From NCBI GenBank assembly GCA_037953745.1, contig JBAKBP010003071.1, forward strand, positions 97,029 through 161,028: a stretch of 64,000 nt of DNA, read 5' to 3'. The translations under genes were made by a program, and so were the position numbers. The stretch's first letter is position 1, and each line of letters opens with the position of its first letter. The stretch comes from Lithodes maja. Taxonomy: Eukaryota; Arthropoda; Malacostraca; Decapoda; Lithodidae. Below, piece by piece: positions 11,778-25,034 of this stretch. The notes beneath the pieces are model-generated. The model worked only from the letters and a program-made list of their open reading frames with translations. It ran no database searches and had not been told where the DNA came from.

Positions 11778-11956
11778 ATGTCTACATCTCGTGTAGATAG
11801 GCTAGCTATAGGGGCTGTAAATCCTGTTTTATGTCTCCACTATACAAGACCAATTCACTTTAGTGTACAATCTCAGAAAAAAAAAATTGAGAATATATTT
11901 TGTTGTCAATTCAATCTTAACTAGCCTTGTTTTTAGGGGGATTTTAGCTCCATTAT
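11778..11956 (+). repeat. Marker monomer variant A
   Basis: This variant has CCAGTATATG, GCTAGCTATAGGGGCTG and a poly-A run then TTGAGAATATATTTTGTTG in place of the usual AATATTTT hairpin arm. It recurs with its landmark at 38, 11778, 16076, 18223, 20316, 22464, 34204, 38500, 40647 and 42257. Its spacing exposes the higher-order repeat. Related forms with GGCTAGTTATAGGGGCTG occur near 52998 and 59093. Confidence 0.88.
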
Positions 11957-14900
11957 ATGTCTACGTCTCGTGTAGATAGCCTAGTTATAGAGGCTCTAAT
12001 TCCCGTTTTATGTCTCCACTATACAAGACCAATTCACGTTAGTGTACAATCTCAGAAAATATTTTTTGAGAAAATATTATTTTGTCAATTCAATCTTAAC
12101 TAGCCTAGTTTTAGTTTTTTTTTATAGCTCTATCATATGTCTACGTCTCATGTAGATAGCCTAGTTATAGAGGCTCTAAATCCTGTTTCGTGTCTCCACT
12201 ATACAAGACCAATTCACTTTAGTGTACAATCTCAGAAAATATTTTTTGAGAACATATTATTTTGTCAATTCAATCTTAACTAGCCTATTTTTTTTTTTTT
12301 AGCTCTATTATATGTCTACGTCTCATGTAGATAGCCTAGTTATAGAGGCTCTAAATCCTGTTTCGTGTCTCCACTATACAAGACCAATTCACTTTAGTGT
12401 ACAATCTCAGAAAATATTTTTTGAGAAAATATTATTTTGACAATTCAATCTTAACTAGCCTAGTTTTTAGGGTGATTTTAGCTCTATTATATGTCTACGT
12501 CTCGTGTAGATAGCCTAATTATAGGGGCTCTAAATCCTGTTTTATGTCTCCACTATACAAGATCAATTCACTTTAGTGTACAATCTCAGAAAATATTTTT
12601 TGAGAAAATATTATTTTGTCAATTCAATCTTAACTAGCCTGGTTTTTAGGGTGATTTTAGCTCTATTATATGTCTACGTCTCGTGTAGATAACCTAGTTA
12701 TAGGGACTCTAAATCCTGTTTTATGTCTCCACTATACAAGACCAATTCACCTTAGTGTACAATCTCAGAAAATATTTTTTGAGAAAATATTATTTTGTCA
12801 ATTCAATCTTAACTAGCCTAGTTTTTAGGGTGATTTTAGCTCTATTATATGTCTACGTCTCGTGTATATAGCCTAGTTATAGGGGCTCTAAATCCTGTTT
12901 CGTGGCTCCACTATACAAGACCAATTAACTTTAGTGTACAATCTCAGAAAATATTTTTTGAGAAAATATTATTTTGTCAATTCAATCTTAACTAGCCTAG
13001 TTTTTAGGGTGATTTTTAGCTCCGTTATATGTCTACATCTCGTGTAGATAGCCTAGTTATAGGGGCTCTAAATCCCGTTTCGTGTCTCCACTATACAAGA
13101 CCAATTCACTTTAGTGTACAATCTCAGAAAATATTTTTTTGAGAAAATATTATTTTGTCAATTCAATCTTAACTAGCCTAGTTTTTAGGGTGATTTTAGC
13201 TCCGTTATATGTCTACATCTCGTGTAGATAGCCTAGTTATAGGGGCTCTAAATTACGTTTCGTGTCTCCACTATACAAGACCAATTCACTTTAGTGTACA
13301 ATCTCTGAAAATATTTTTTGAGAAATATTATTTTGTCAATTCAATCTTAACTAGCCTAGTTTTTAGGGTGATTTTAGCTCTGTTATATGTCTACATCTCG
13401 TGTAGATAGCCTAGTTATAGGGGCTCTAAATCCCGTTTCGTGTCTCCAATATACAAGACCAATTCACTTTAGTGTTCAATCTCTGAAAAAAAAAATTGAA
13501 AAAATATTATTTTGTCAATTAAATCTTAACTAGCCTAGTTTTTAGGGTGATTTTAGCTCCATTATATGTCTACATCTCGTGTAGATAGCCTAGTTATAGG
13601 GGCTCTAAATTACGTTTCGTGTCTCCACTATACAAGACCAATTCACTTTAGTGGGTAATCTCAGAATTTTGTTTTTTGAGAAAATATTATTTTGTCAATT
13701 CAATCTTAACTAGCCTAGTTTTTAGGGTGATTTTAGCTCCGTTATATGTCTACGTCTCGTGTAGATAGCCTAGTTATAGGGGCTCTAAATCCCGTTTCGT
13801 CTCCACTATACAAGACCAATTCACTTTAGTGTTCAATCTCTGAAAACAAAAAATTGAAAAAATATTATTTTGTCAATTCAATCTTAACTAGCCTAGTTTT
13901 TAGGGTGATTTTAGCTCCGTTATATGTCTACGTCTTGTGTAGATAGCCTAGTTATAGGGGCTCTAAATCCCGTTTTATGTCTCCACTATTCAAGACCAAT
14001 TCACTTTAGTGTACAATCTCAGAAAATATTTTTTTGAGAAAATATTATTTTGTCAACTCAATCTTAACTTGCCTAGTTTTTAGGGTGATTTTAGCTCCGT
14101 TATATATCTATGTCTCGTGTAGATAGCCTAGTTATAGGGGCTCTAAATCCCATTTTATGTCTCCACTATGCAAGACCAATTTACTTTAGTGTACAATCTC
14201 AGAAAATATTTTTTTGAGAAAATATTATTTTGTCAATTCAATCTTAACTAGCCTAGTTTTTAGGGTGATTTTAGCTCCGTTTTATTTTTACATCTCGTGT
14301 AGATAGCCTAGTTATAGGGGCTCTAAATCCCGTTTTATGTCTCCACTATACAAGACCAATTCACTTTAGTGTACAATCTCAGAAAATATTTTTTGAGAAA
14401 ATATTATTTTGTCAATTCAATCTTAACTTGCCTAGTTTTTAAGGTGATTTTAGCTCCGTTATTTGTCTACGTATCATGTAGATAGCCTAGTTATAGAGGC
14501 TATAAATCCCGTTTTGTGTCTCCACTATACAAGACCAATTCACTTTAGTGTACAATCTCAGAAAATATTTTTTGAGAAAATATTATTTTGTCAATTCAAT
14601 CTTAACTAGCCTAGTTTTTAGGGTGATTTTAGCTCTATTATATATCTACGTCTCGTGTAGATAGCCTAGTTATAAGGGCTCTAAATCCTGTTTTATGTCT
14701 CCACTATACAAGACCAATTCACTTTAGTGTACAATCTCAGAAAATATTTTTTGAGAAAATATTATTTTGTCAATTCAATCTTAACTAGCCTAGTTTTTAG
14801 GGTGATTTTAGCTCCATTATATCTCTACATCTCGTGTAGATAGGCTAGTTATAGGGGCTCTAAATCCTGGTTTATGTCTCCACTATACAAGACCAATTCG

Positions 14901-17900
14901 CTTTAGTGTACAATCTCAGAAAATATTTTTTGAGAAAATATTATTTTGTCAATTCAATCTTAACTAGCCTAGTTTTTAGGGGGATTTTTGCTCCATTTTA
15001 TGTCTACATCTCGTGTAGATAGCCTAGTTATAGAGACTCTAAATCCCGTTTCGTGTCTCCACTATACAAATCCAATTCACTTTAGTGTACAATCTCAGAA
15101 AATATTTTTTGAGAAAATATTATTTTGTCAATTCAATCTTAACTAGCCTAGTTTTTAGGGGGATTATAGCTCCATTATATGTCTACGTCTCGTGTAGATA
15201 GCCTAGTTATAGGGGCTCTAAATCACGTTTTATGTCTCCACTATACAAGACCAATTCACGTTAGTGTACAATCTCAGAAAATATTTTTTGAGAAAATATT
15301 ATTTTGTCAATTCAATCTTAACTAGCCTAGTTTTAGTTTTTTTTAGCTCTATTATATGTCTACGACTCATGTAGATAGCCTAGTTATAGAGGCTCTAAAT
15401 CCTGTTTCGTGTCTCCACTATACAAGACCAATTCACTTTAGTGTACAATCTCAGAAAATATTTTTTGAGAAAATATTATTTTGTCAATTCAATCTTAACT
15501 AGCCTAGATTTTAGGGTGATTTTTAGCTCCATTATATGTCTACATCTCGTGTAGATAGCCTAGTTATAGGGGCTCTAAATCCCGTTTCGTGTCTCCAGTA
15601 TACAAGACCAATTCACTTTAGTGTACAATCTCAGAAAATATTTTTTGAGGAAAATATTATTTTGTCAATTCAATCTTAACTAGCCTAGTTTTTAGGGTGA
15701 TTTTAGCTCCGTTATATGTCTACATCTCATGTAGATAGCCTAGTTATAGGGGCTCTAAATCCCGTTTTATATCTCCACTATACAAGACCAATTCACTTTA
15801 GTGTACAATCTCAGAAAATATTTTTTGAGAAAATATTATTTTGTCAATTAAATCTTAACTAGCCTAGTTTTAAGGGGGATTTTAGCTCCGTTTTTTGTCT
15901 ACGTCTCGTGTAGATAGCGTAGTTATAGGGGCTCTAAATCCCGTTATATGTCTCCACTCTATACAAGACCAATTCACTTTAGTGTACAATCTCAGAAAAT
16001 ATGTTTTGAGAACATATTATTTTGTCAATTCAATCTTAACTAGCCTAGTTTTTAGGGGGATTTTAGCTCCAGTATATGTCTACATCTCGTGTAGATAGGC
16101 TAGCTATAGGGGCTGTAAATCCTGTTTTATGTCTCCACTATACAAGACCAATTCACTTTAGTGTACAATCTCAGAACAAAAATTGAGAATATATTTTGTT
16201 GTCAATTCAATCTTAACTAGCCTAGTTTTTAGGGGGATTTTAGCTCCATTATATGTCTACGTCTCGTGTAGATAGCCTAGTTATAGGGGCTCTAAAACCC
16301 GTTTTATGTCTCCACTATACAAGACCAATTCACGTTAGTGTACAATCTCAGAAAATATTTTTTGAGAAAATATTATTTTGTCAATTCAATCTTAACTAGC
16401 CTAGTTTTAGTTTTGTTTAGCTCTATTATATGTCTACGACTCATGTAGATAGCCTAGTTATAGAGGCTCTAAATCCCGTTTCGTGTCTCCACTATACAAG
16501 ACCAATTCACTTTAGTGTACAATCTCAGAAAATATGTTTTGAGAAAATATTATTTTGTCAATTCAATCTTAACTAGCCTAGTTTTTAGGGTGATTTTAGC
16601 TCTATTATATGTCTACGTCTCGTGTAGATAGCCTAGTTATAGGGGCTCTAAATCCCGTTTTATGTCTCCACTATACAAGACCAATTCACGTTAGTGTACA
16701 ATCTCAGAAAATATTTTTTGAGAAAATATTATTTTGTCAATTCAATCTTAACTAGCCTAGTTTTTAGGGGGATTTTAGCTCCATTATATGTCTACATGTC
16801 GGGTAGATAGCCTAGTTATAGAGGCTCTAAATCCCGTTTCGTGTCTCCACTATACAAGACCAATTCACTTTAGTGTACAATCTCAGAAAATATTTTTTGA
16901 GAAAATATTATTTTGTCAATTCAATCTTAACTAGCCTAGTTTTTAGGGGGATTTTAGCTCTGTTATATGTCTACATCTCGTGTAGATAGCCTAGTTATAG
17001 GGGCTCTAAATCCCGTTTCGTGTCTCCACTACACAAGACCTATTCACTTTAGTGTACAATCTCAGAATTTTTTTTTTGAGAAAATATATTTTGTCAATTC
17101 AATCTTAACTAGCCTAGTTTTTAGGGGGATTTTAGCTTCATTATATGTCTACATCTCGTATAGATAGCCTAGTTATATGGGCTCTAACTCCCGTTTCGTG
17201 TCTCCACTATACAAGACCAATTCACTTTAGTGTACAATCTCAGAATTTTTTTTTTTGAGAAAATATTATTTTGTCAATTCAAACTTAACTAGCCTAGTTT
17301 TTAGGGTGATTTTAGCTCCGTTATATGTCTGCGTCTCGTGTAGATAGCCTAGGTATAGGGGCTCTAAATCCCGTTTCGTGTCTCCACTATACAAGACCAA
17401 TTCACTTTAGTGGGCAATCTCAGAATTTTGTTTCTTGAGAAAATATTATTTTGTCAATTCAATCTTAACTAGCCTAGTTTTTAGGGTGATTTTAGCTCCG
17501 TTATATGTCTACGTCTCGTGTAGATAGCCTAGTTATAGGGGCTCTAAATCCCGTTTCGTGTCTCCACTATACAAGACCAATTCACTTTAGTGTTCAATCT
17601 CTGAAAATATTTTTTTGAGAAAATATTATTTTGTCAATTCAATCTTAACTAGCCTAGTTTTTAGGGTGATTTTTGCTCCGTTATATGTCTACATCTCGTG
17701 TAGATAGCCTAGTTATAGGGGCTCTAAATCCCGTTTTATGTCTCCACTATTCAAGACCAATTCACTTTAGTGTACAATCTCAGAAAATATTTTTTTGAGA
17801 AAATATTATTTTGTCAATTCAATCTTAACTAGCCTAGTTTTTAGGGTGATTTTTGCTCCGTTATATGTCTAAGTCTCGTGTAGATAGCCTAGTTATAGGG

Positions 17901-19256
17901 GCTCTAAATCCCATTTTATGTCTCCACTATACAAGACCAATTCACTTTAGTGTACAATCTCAGAAAATATTTTTTGAGAATATATTATTTTGTCAATTAA
18001 ATCTTAACTAGCCTAGTTTTAAGGGGGATTTTAGCTCCGTTTTTTGTCTACGTCTCGTGTAGATAGCGTAGTTATAGGGGCTCTAAATCCTGTTATATGT
18101 CTCCACTATACAAGACCAATTCACTTTAGTGTACAATCTCAGAAAATATGTTTTGAGAAAAAATTATTTTGTCAATTCAATCTTAACTAGCCTAGTTTTT
18201 AGGGGGATTTTAGCTCCAGTATATGTCTACATCTCGTGTAGATAGGCTAGCTATAGGGGCTGTAAATCCTGTTTTATGTCTCCACTATACAAGACCAATT
18301 CACTTTAGTGTACAATCTCAGAAAAAAAAATTGAGAATATATTTTGTTGTCAATTCAATCTTAACTAGCCTAGTTTTTAGGGGGATTTTAGCTCCATTAT
18401 ATGTCTACGTCTCGTGTAGATAGCCTAGTTATTGGGGCTCTAAATCACGTTTTATGTCTCCACTATACAAGACCAATTCACGTTAGTGTACAATCTCAGA
18501 AAATATTTTTTGAGAAAATATTATTTTGTCAATTCAATCTTAACTAGCCTAGTTTTAGTTTTGTTTTAGCTCTATTATATGTCTACGACTCATGTAGATA
18601 GCCTAGTTATAGGGGCTCTAAATCCCGTTTTATGTCTCCACTATACAAGACCAATTCACGTTAGTGTACAATCTCAGATTTTTTTTTTTGAGAAAATATA
18701 TTTTGTCAATTCAATCTTAACTAGCCTAGTTTTTAGGGGGATTTTAGCTTCATTATATGTCTACATCTCGTGTAGATAGCCTAGTTATATGGGCTCTAAC
18801 TCCCGTTTCGTGTCTCCACTATACAAGACCAATTCACTTTAGTGTACAATCTCAGAATTTTTTTTTTTGAGAAAATATTATTTTGTCAATTCAAACTTAA
18901 CTAGCCTAGTTTTTAGGGTGATTTTAGCTCCGTTATATGTCTGCGTCTCGTGTAGATAGCCTAGGTATAGGGGCTCTAAATCCCGTTTCGTGTCTCCACT
19001 ATACAAGACCAATTCACTTTAGTGGGCAATCTCAGAATTTTGTTTTTTGAGAAAATATTATTTTGTCAATTCAATCTTAACTAGCCTAGTTTTTAGGGTG
19101 ATTTTAGCTCCGTTATATGTCTACGTCTCGTGTAGATAGCCTAGTTATAGGGGCTCTAAATCCCGTTTCGTGTCTCCACTATACAAGACCAATTCACTTT
19201 AGTGTTCAATCTCTGAAAATATTTTTTTGAGAAAATATTATTTTGTCAATTCAATC

Positions 19257-19260
19257 TTAA
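19257..19260. repeat. TTAA target duplication, left, MITE
   Basis: TTAA at 19257-19260 and 19741-19744 flank the MITE; the uninterrupted monomer has one TTAA here (compare 41678-41690). TTAA duplication is the hallmark of piggyBac-superfamily insertion. Confidence 0.92.
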
Positions 19261-19740
19261 CCCTCCAACCCCGGTTATGTATTATATATATATTCCTCGA
19301 AACCCGGGTGTTTTGGCCGAAAAAACGTCTAGGCTAGGCTACCGTATATTCGTTAATCAGACTGCTTCCCGCATTCCCGCGCATCCCCAAGCGTAGCTGT
19401 GTTATTTACCTGTAAAATGGCATTAAGTAGAGCTCTCTAAGTCAACTGGGTGAGCTGTGATGATGATTTCATTGGAGATAACTTTATGGCCAAACCAGCC
19501 ACTTTACACCATTTTTCGATACTGAACAACAACATACAGGCACACACGAACAAGCGACGCTCTCCTTCTTGTGGCCGGAGATGCGGAGCGTCGGTCCAGC
19601 CGGCTGTTGTTTACATGCGTCGGACCGACGCCTCGCACACGAAGCTCACAGGCTTTCAAGCAATGGTACAATGTTGTACCACCCGGGTTCCTGGGGGCAA
19701 AACATAATGGTACACATGTGTACCACCCGGGGTTGGAGGG
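19261..19740. mobile_element. piggyBac-type MITE (non-autonomous DNA transposon)
   Basis: 480 bp with perfect 14-bp terminal inverted repeats CCCTCCAACCCCGG / CCGGGGTTGGAGGG and a TTAA target duplication. A subterminal inverted pair AACCCGGGTG (19301-19310) and CACCCGGGTT (19680-19689) lies inside the ends. Near the right end are two palindromes, GGTACAATGTTGTACC and GGTACACATGTGTACC. An internal inverted pair GCGTCGGTCC (19588-19597) and GGACCGACGC (19622-19631) is also present. The ends start CCC and finish GGG as in piggyBac elements. An 85-codon frame at 19450-19707 starts with GTG and shows no transposase motif. The duplicate block at about 41680 lacks this insertion. Confidence 0.9.
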
Positions 19741-22700
19741 TTAACTAGCCTAGTTTTTAGGGTGATTTTTGCTCCGTTATATGTCTACATCTCGTGTAGA
19801 TAGCCTAGTTATAGGGGCTCTAAATCCCGTTTTATGTCTCCACTATTCAAGACCAATTCACTTTAGTGTACAATCTCAGAAAATATTTTTTTGAGAAAAT
19901 ATTATTTTGTCAATTCAATCTTAACTAGCCTAGTTTTTAGGGTGATTTTTGCTCCGTTATATGTCTAAGTCTCGTGTAGATAGCCTAGTTATAGGGGCTC
20001 TAAATCCCATTTTATGTCTCCACTATACAAGACCAATTCACTTTAGTGTACAATCTCAGAAAATATTTTTGAGAATATATTATTTTGTCAATTAAATCTT
20101 AACTAGCCTAGTTTTAAGGGGGATTTTAGCTCCGTTTTTTGTCTACGTCTCGTGTAGATAGCGTAGTTATAGGGGCTCTAAATCCTGTTATATGTCTCAA
20201 CTATACAAGACCAATTCACTTTAGTGTACAATCTCAGAAAATATGTTTTGAGAAAAAATTATTTTGTCAATTCAATCTTAACTAGCCTAGTTTTAGGGGA
20301 TTTTAGCTCCAGTATATGTCTACATCTCGTGTAGATAGGCTAGCTATAGGGGCTGTAAATCCTGTTTTATGTCTCCACTATACAAGACCAATTCACTTTA
20401 GTGTACAATCTCAGAAAAAAAATTGAGAATATATTTTGTTGTCAATTCAATCTTAACTAGCCTAGTTTTTAGGGGGATTTTAGCTCCATTATATGTCTAC
20501 GTCTCGTGTAGATAGCCTAGTTATTGGGGCTCTAAATCACGTTTTATGTCTCCACTATACAAGACCAATTCACGTTAGTGTACAATCTCAGAAAATATTT
20601 TTGAGAAAATATTATTTTGTCAATTCAATCTTAACTAGCCTAGTTTTAGTTTTTTTTTAGCTCTATTATATGTCTACGACTCATGTAGATAGCCTAGTTA
20701 TAGGGGCTCTAAATCCCGTTTTATGTCTCCACTATACAAGACCAATTCACTTTAGTGTTCAATCTCTGAAAATATTTTTTTGAGAAAATATTATTTTGTC
20801 AATTCAATCTTAACTAGCCTAGTTTTTAGGGTGATTTTTGCTCCGTTATATGTTTACATCTCGTGTAGATAGCCTAGTTATAGGGGCTCTAAATCCCGTT
20901 TTATGTCTCCACTATTCAAGACCAATTCACTTTAGTGTACAATCTCAGAAAATATTTTTTTGAGAAAATATTATTTTGTCAATTCAATCTTAACTAGCCT
21001 AGTTTTTAGGGTGATTTTTGCTCCGTTATATGTCTAAGTCTCGTGTAGATAGCCTAGTTATAGGGGCTCTAAATCCCATTTTATGTCTCCACTATACAAG
21101 ACCAATTCACTTTAGTGTACAATCTCAGAAAATATTTTTTTGAGAAAATAATATTTTGTCAATTCAATCTTAACTAGCCTAGATTTTAGGGTGATTTTAG
21201 CTCCGTTTTATGTTTACATCTCGTGTAGATAGCCTAGTTATAGGGGCTCTAAATCCCGTTTTATATCTCCACTATACAAGACCAATTCACTTTAGTGTAC
21301 AATCTCAGAAAATATTTTTTGAGAAAATATTATTTTGTCAATTCAATCTTAACTAGCCTAGTTTTTAGGGTGATTTTAGCTCTATTATATGTCTACGTCT
21401 CGTGTAGATAGCCTAGTTATAAGGGCTCTAAATCCTGATTTATGTCTCCACTATACAAGACCAATTCGCTTTAGTGTACAATCTCAGAAAATATTTTTTG
21501 AGAAAATACTATTTTGTCAATTCAATCTTAACTAGCCTAGTTTTTAGGGGGATTTTAGCTCCATTTTATGTCTACATCTCGTGTAGATAGCCTAGTTATA
21601 GAGGCTCTAAATCCCGTTTCGTGTCTCCACTATACAAAACCAATTCACTTTAGTGTACAATCTCAGAAAATATTTTTTGAGAAAATATTATTTTGTCAAT
21701 TCAATCTTAACTAGCCTAGTTTTTAGGGGGATTATAGCTCTTTTGTATGTCTACATCTCGTGTAGATAGCCTAGTTATAGGGGCTCTAAATCCCGTTTCG
21801 TGTCTCCACTATACAAGACCAATTCAGTTTTAGTGTACAATCTCAGAAAATATTTTTTGAGAAAATTTATTTTGTCAATTCAATCTTAACTAGCCTAGTT
21901 TTTATGGTGATTTTAGCTCTGTTATATGTCTACATCTCATGTAGATAGCCTAGTTATAGGGGCTCTAAATCCCATTTTATATCTCCACTATACAAGACCA
22001 ATTCACTTTAGTGTACAATCTCAGAAAATATGTTTTGAGAAAATATTATTTTGTCAATTCAATCTTAACTAGCCTAGATTTTAGGGTGATTTTTAGCTCC
22101 ATTATATGTCTACATCTCGTGTAGATAGCCTAGTTATAGGGGCTCTAAATCCCATTTTATGTCTCCACTATACAAGACCAATTCACTTTAGTGTACAATC
22201 TCAGAAAATATTTTTTGAGAAAATATTATTTTGTCAATTAAATCTTAACTAGCCTAGTTTTAAGGGGGATTTTAGCTCCGTTTTTTGTCTACGTCTCGTG
22301 TAGATAGCGTAGTTATAGGGGCTCTAAATCCCGTTATATGTCTCCACTATACAAGACCAATTCACTTTAGTGTACAATCACAGAAAATATGTTTTGAGAA
22401 AATATTATTTTGTCAATTCAATCTTAACTAGCCTAGTTTTTAGGGGGATTTTAGCTCCAGTATATGTCTACATCTCGTGTAGATAGGCTAGCTATAGGGG
22501 CTGTAAATCCTGTTTTATGTCTCCACTATACAAGACCAATTCACTTTAGTGTACAATCTCAGAAAAAAAAATTGAGAATATATTTTGTTGTCAATTCAAT
22601 CTTAACTAGCCTAGTTTTAGTTTTTTTTTAGCTCTATTATATGTCTACGACTCCTGTAGATAGCCTAGTTATAGAGGCTCTAAATCCTGTTTCGTGTCTC

Positions 22701-23172
22701 CACTATACAAGACCAATTCACTTTAGTGTACAATCTCAGAAAATATGTTTTGAGAAAATATTATTTTGTCAATTCAATCTTAACTAGCCTAGTTTTTAGG
22801 GTGATTTTAGCTCTATTATATGTCTACGTCTCGTGTAGATAGCCTAGTTATAGGGGCTCTAAATCCCGTTTTATGTCTCCACTATACAAGACCAATTCAC
22901 GTTAGTGTACAATCTCAGAAAATATTTTTTGAGAATATATTATTTTGTCAATTCAATCTTAACTAGCCTAGTTTTTAGGGGGATTTTAGCTCCATTATAT
23001 GTCTACATGTCGGGTAGATAGCCTAGTTATAGAGGCTCTAAATCCCGTTTCGTGTCTCCACTATACAAGACCAATTCACTTTAGTGTACAATCTCAGAAA
23101 ATATTTTTTGAGAAAATATTATTTTGTCAATTCAATCTTAACTAGCCTAGTTTTTAGGGTGATTTTAGCTCC
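19741..23172 (+). repeat. Satellite array between the MITE and element copy 2
   Basis: About 19 monomers in the same orientation, closing block 1 and opening block 2. Relative to block 2 this stretch lacks three monomers: it matches up to 20750 / 42692 and then resumes at 43231 of block 2. From 22427 the sequence restarts as position 1 of the window does. Confidence 0.96.
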
Positions 23173-25014
23173 TGTGACGCATGTCGAGTATGAGCATGCT
23201 GTACAGAACGCCCAGTCAGGCCCCACTCTCGCTAGGATCGTCAGGGCAGGAACTTTGGCTGTAGTCTGTGTAGAGTTTCCTAACTTAGTTTATGTGAACC
23301 GTTGTACTATAAGTATTATAAATATGTATTTTGTTTTCATCTGAGTCAACGAGTTCTATTTTATATCATTAGTTATAAGTATTGTGTGTGGGACTTATAT
23401 GTAATGATGAGGAGAAGAGAGAGAGTTACGTAACGACGGCCCGTGAGCGCGCCACGAGGTAGGTAGGCCTCCCTCCTTCCTCCCTCCTCCCTCTCAGCGC
23501 GTGGGAAATCCTTTGTCGATCCCAGATTGAGAGAGAATATTACGTAACGATTGCTAGTGGGCGGTCCTTAGTAGTTGGCGATATGCTCACTAGAGGGCCG
23601 AGTATAAAAAGGAGAGGTCCTCGCCACAATTCTTTAGAACTCATCAGGCAGAGCGACTTCTCATATCCCTTGCAACTATCCATATTCTTCCGACTGATGT
23701 GAACTTTCTCTACTCTCTGAACAGCCTATCTTCTTCTCTTCTCGTCCCTTTTTAACCAATGACCCCTTTGGTGCAGATTTAGTCAGCCAAAGTATTATCG
23801 CTTGAGTTCTCACGAGATAAGTGCCTGTTAGATAGCCTATTTTTGGAAGGGTTAACTAGAATAGGATTGATTGATGTTTGTTGCACTCGTATATGCATTT
23901 CCCTGTGTGCGATTATTCATGTTCCTGTTTTCTGCTGGTTTAGGCAATGCTAGACTGGGATAGGGTTTCTGAGTTGTGATTTCCTATGAGTACTAGGTTG
24001 CGGTTGAACCAGTACAATTGCAACGGAGACGTGGAACGCCTAGGTGGTCTTTCTGACTGTGTACCGTGGGAGTTTAGCACTGTGTTGCGAGTGAGGGCTT
24101 TTGCCTATGCCACCCAACACTGTGCTATCTCATTTGCTTGACTTTGAGAGGATCGCCAGGAGAGAACCAGATACTAGTGATCTGGATCTCTCAAGAGAGC
24201 ATCCCGTCAATTAACGTAATTTGGCCGCACAGTCTTAAGGACCTCGCTAGGCTACGAGCCGCTTGCTCAGCCATTGTCTCTTAACCTTATGTATCCCAGC
24301 TAGACTTTGCTCGACCAGCAGATACAGCATAGTATTGAAGCTTCTCCTTATGTATATTATTGTTTATGCACTATTGATTTCATGTGTGGCACGCTTAGCT
24401 ACTTCAGAGATTAGTGGCCCACGAGCACAATCTTAGTAGGCTATTGCCAGTGCATTGTCGGAGTACTTCTTCTTAATGTTTGCCATATCCTATTGCTTAT
24501 TCTTATAATTCTTCTTATGTCAATTTAAAGCCTTTAATTACCAGTGAGTTATTCATTAAATTGCTGTTCAAAATCCGATACTTACTTCTTATGAGTATTC
24601 GAGAAGCATCTAACTTATCAGAAGATTCCTTGCTTGATGCTCGAGGACTATTGTTTAACGTAACGTAATAGTGCCGATCCGAAGTAGAGGGTGGAGGACT
24701 TCTTAAGTTCTTAGTTCAAGGGTGGATTACTTCGGCTTCGGCCAACACTATTCTTTAGTGTTGTAGTACTTTCTTCTTTGTTTGATTGTTGACCAGACTA
24801 GATAACTCCCGTCTTGTTATTAGTCTGTTGTGTGAAACGCTAGTACCGAGTTCTTGTATACCCCGTTATAGCAGATAGAACTCTGGAGGGTAGTGGCGTT
24901 TTTTGTTCGGCTGGCAGTACTCTGGGGTTGGGATCGTGTGTTTCCGTTGTGGCAGCGAGCCATACTCGAGTCCTGTGTAAGAGCCCTAGTGTACCCGAGT
25001 GCCCGATCGTAACA
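23173..25014 (+). repeat. 5' LTR, element copy 2
   Basis: 1842 bp, begins TGTGACGCATG and ends CGTAACA. I saw no difference from the 5' LTR of copy 1. The TATA box is at 23603-23611, and the two TTACGTAA sites are within 23425-23434 and 23539-23548. Confidence 0.95.
23425..23642 (+). promoter_or_regulatory. U3 promoter of 5' LTR copy 2
   Basis: Same arrangement as copy 1: GTTACGTAAC at 23425, CGTGGGAA at 23500, ATTACGTAAC at 23539 and TATAAAAAG at 23603. The likely start is near 23632-23642. As the promoter of the copy with an open gag-pol frame, it would drive the functional Gag-protease product if active. Confidence 0.7.
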
Positions 25015-25016
25015 AA

Positions 25017-25034
25017 TGGCGACCTTGCTTAGGA
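25017..25034 (+). other. Primer-binding site, copy 2
   Basis: TGGCGACCTTGC begins two bases after the LTR end, identical to copy 1. The tRNA is not assigned. Confidence 0.75.

Larger units (their letters stand above)
8901..19260 (+). repeat. Satellite array, block 1, right of element copy 1
   Basis: About 58 head-to-tail monomers. Shared landmarks in each: TATGTCTACRTCTCGTG, GATAGCCTAGTTATAG, CTCCACTATACAAGACC, ATTTTGTCAATTCAATC and TTAACTAGCCTAG. The monomers differ from neighbours by substitutions and by variable A/T runs after CAATCTCAGA. The first monomer continues the one split by the LTR element. Apart from small indels the series is repeated at 31327-41681. Short open frames of 62-68 codons run across monomers, but they are by-products of sequence composition, not genes. 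Confidence 0.97.
1..22426 (+). repeat. 22.4-kb super-repeat, block 1 (left end outside the window)
   Basis: Sequence from position 1 matches that from 22427 onward with an offset of 22424-22427, including the complete LTR element. The offset drops by about 484 after 19260 because the MITE is only here, and again by three monomers at 20750. Clear correspondence ends near 22150 (44810 in block 2). Since block 2 begins right after, the two are in tandem. Confidence 0.92.
16076..22463 (+). repeat. 12-monomer higher-order repeat, units in block 1
   Basis: Successive marker A monomers lie 2147 bp apart (16076 to 18223), then 2093 bp (1609 bp after removing the 484 bp of MITE plus duplicated TTAA), then 2148 bp (20316 to 22464). 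Thus 12-, 9- and 12-monomer units. After each marker the order of variants is similar: a CATTATATG monomer, then a monomer starting CTAGTTTTAGTTTT with GACTCATG. Whole-monomer differences between units are the mark of unequal exchange. Confidence 0.8.

Noticed and set aside
8901..19260. CRISPR-like regular repetition.
   Set aside because: The whole 178-bp unit is repeated with no unique spacers, and the context is eukaryotic satellite.
19450..19707. 85-codon frame in the MITE as a transposase remnant.
   Set aside because: Non-ATG start, no catalytic motif, and it overlaps the palindromic right end. An acidic start (DDDF) alone is not evidence.
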